Of a stretch of 6,651 nt of DNA, positions 6,312 to 6,651 are shown piece after piece. Origin of the DNA: Acidobacteriaceae bacterium (GTDB taxonomy: Bacteria; Acidobacteriota; Terriglobia; Bryobacterales; Bryobacteraceae); the NCBI GenBank assembly GCA_019245255.1, contig JAFARV010000631.1, positions 1 to 6,651 on the forward strand, in the 5' to 3' direction. The notes below the pieces were generated by a model, which was given only the letters and a program-made list of their open reading frames with translations, ran no database searches and had not been told where the DNA came from. Within the stretch, counting starts at the first letter, position 1. The number at the start of each line of letters is the position of its first letter. A program made the position numbers and the translations under genes.

Positions 6312-6651
6312 TTAATAGCTGACAGCCGGAAGCGGCATACCTGCGACCGCCGCCGCAGCCGATGCTGCCGTGACTGGTACAAACTCGGGTGCGGCCGCAA
6401 GCTGCTTGACCAGAGTTAAGGCCTGTGCAACTACCTGGTCCATGTTGTAGTAGCGATAAGTGCCGAGGCGGCCGACGAAATGTACATTGGGTGTTGCAGC
6501 CGCCACTTCAGCATAGCGCTTGTATTGTGCCCCGTTTTCGGGGGTCGGTACCGGGTAATAGGGATCACCCTCACTGGATGGGAATTCGTAAACGATGCTG
6601 GTGCTGCGGTGTACCTGACCGGTCAAATGCTTGAACTCAGTTATCCGCGTA
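6312..6651 (-). CDS. glf: UDP-galactopyranose mutase, C-terminal fragment
   Basis: About 112 codons are present; the 5' part lies beyond the right edge. The translation reads TRITEFKHLTGQ, then SIVYEFPSSEGDPYYPVP, then NVHFVGRLGTYRYYNMDQVV, which are the conserved C-terminal blocks of bacterial Glf. This FAD-dependent cytoplasmic enzyme converts UDP-galactopyranose to UDP-galactofuranose, the donor for galactofuranose in surface polysaccharides. The GRLGTYRY segment contains an Arg and a Tyr that line the substrate and flavin pocket in known Glf structures. After the last conserved helix (ending near VKQL) there is an extra tail of about 28 residues rich in Ala, Val and Pro. This tail is beyond where the enzyme normally ends. 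The frame continues upstream of the TTG at 6626 without a stop, so that TTG is not the start. The PIG-L deacetylase follows after 34 bp. Confidence 0.93.
   Translation of the reverse strand, partial: TRITEFKHLTGQVHRSTSIVYEFPSSEGDPYYPVPTPENGAQYKRYAEVAAATPNVHFVGRLGTYRYYNMDQVVAQALTLVKQLAAAPEFVPVTAASAAAAVAGMPLPAVSY

Noticed and set aside
6278..6400. Upstream extension of the PIG-L gene to an ATG at 6400
   Set aside because: It would overlap the glf 3' end by about 90 bp and add an arginine-rich leader before the conserved N-terminal strand. The ATG at 6277 gives a normal family start.
6312..6626. TTG at 6626 as a start for a separate small gene
   Set aside because: The frame continues upstream to the window edge and reads as Glf (TRITEFKHLTGQ), so the TTG is an internal Leu codon.
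1..6651. A defence system, toxin-antitoxin pair, CRISPR array, integrase or transposase
   Set aside because: None of the six genes belongs to such families. I saw no regularly spaced direct repeats or terminal inverted repeats, and no non-coding stretch exceeds 86 bp.

Overview
The window carries six protein genes packed almost end to end on both strands. I see no mobile element, CRISPR array, tRNA or rRNA. The only non-coding DNA is four short gaps (86, 49 and 34 bp upstream of genes, plus 3-4 bp between converging stop codons). The GC content is moderately high. The gene set is a COG1449-type GH57 glycosidase, a secreted S9 peptidase with a PD40 propeller, a HEAT-repeat protein, a PIG-L deacetylase and a UDP-galactopyranose mutase. 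This suggests a free-living Gram-negative-type bacterium, and the flavour of the proteins fits Acidobacteriota. That placement is an inference from memory of similar proteins, not something the sequence proves.

Layout from left to right. (1) Positions 1-153, minus strand: the N-terminal 51 residues of an NRAMP-family metal-ion transporter that runs off the left edge. (2) Positions 154-239: a divergent promoter region. (3) Positions 240-2366, plus strand: a 708-aa GH57 alpha-glucan-active enzyme. (4) Positions 2370-4478, minus strand: a 702-aa exported prolyl-oligopeptidase-family (S9) peptidase, tail to tail with GH57 across 3 bp. (5) Positions 4479-4527: a compact divergent promoter region with overlapping -10-like hexamers. 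(6) Positions 4528-5517, plus strand: a 329-aa HEAT-repeat protein of unknown role. (7) Positions 5522-6277, minus strand: a 251-aa PIG-L/LmbE-family zinc de-N-acetylase, tail to tail with the HEAT gene across 4 bp. (8) Positions 6312-6651, minus strand: the C-terminal part of UDP-galactopyranose mutase (Glf), running off the right edge and probably co-transcribed with the deacetylase.

How the genes relate. The right-hand pair (glf, then the PIG-L deacetylase) looks like the downstream end of a cell-surface polysaccharide operon using galactofuranose. GH57 probably acts on storage or imported alpha-glucans. The S9 peptidase degrades peptides in the periplasm or outside the cell. The NRAMP protein imports divalent metal. 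I see no shared pathway linking GH57, the peptidase, the HEAT protein and the transporter; they look like independent housekeeping or accessory genes. I found no convincing undescribed multi-gene system. The points most worth a second look are the DPGG variant of the NRAMP metal-binding motif, the near-leaderless divergent promoter at about 4485-4520, and the glf/PIG-L pairing.
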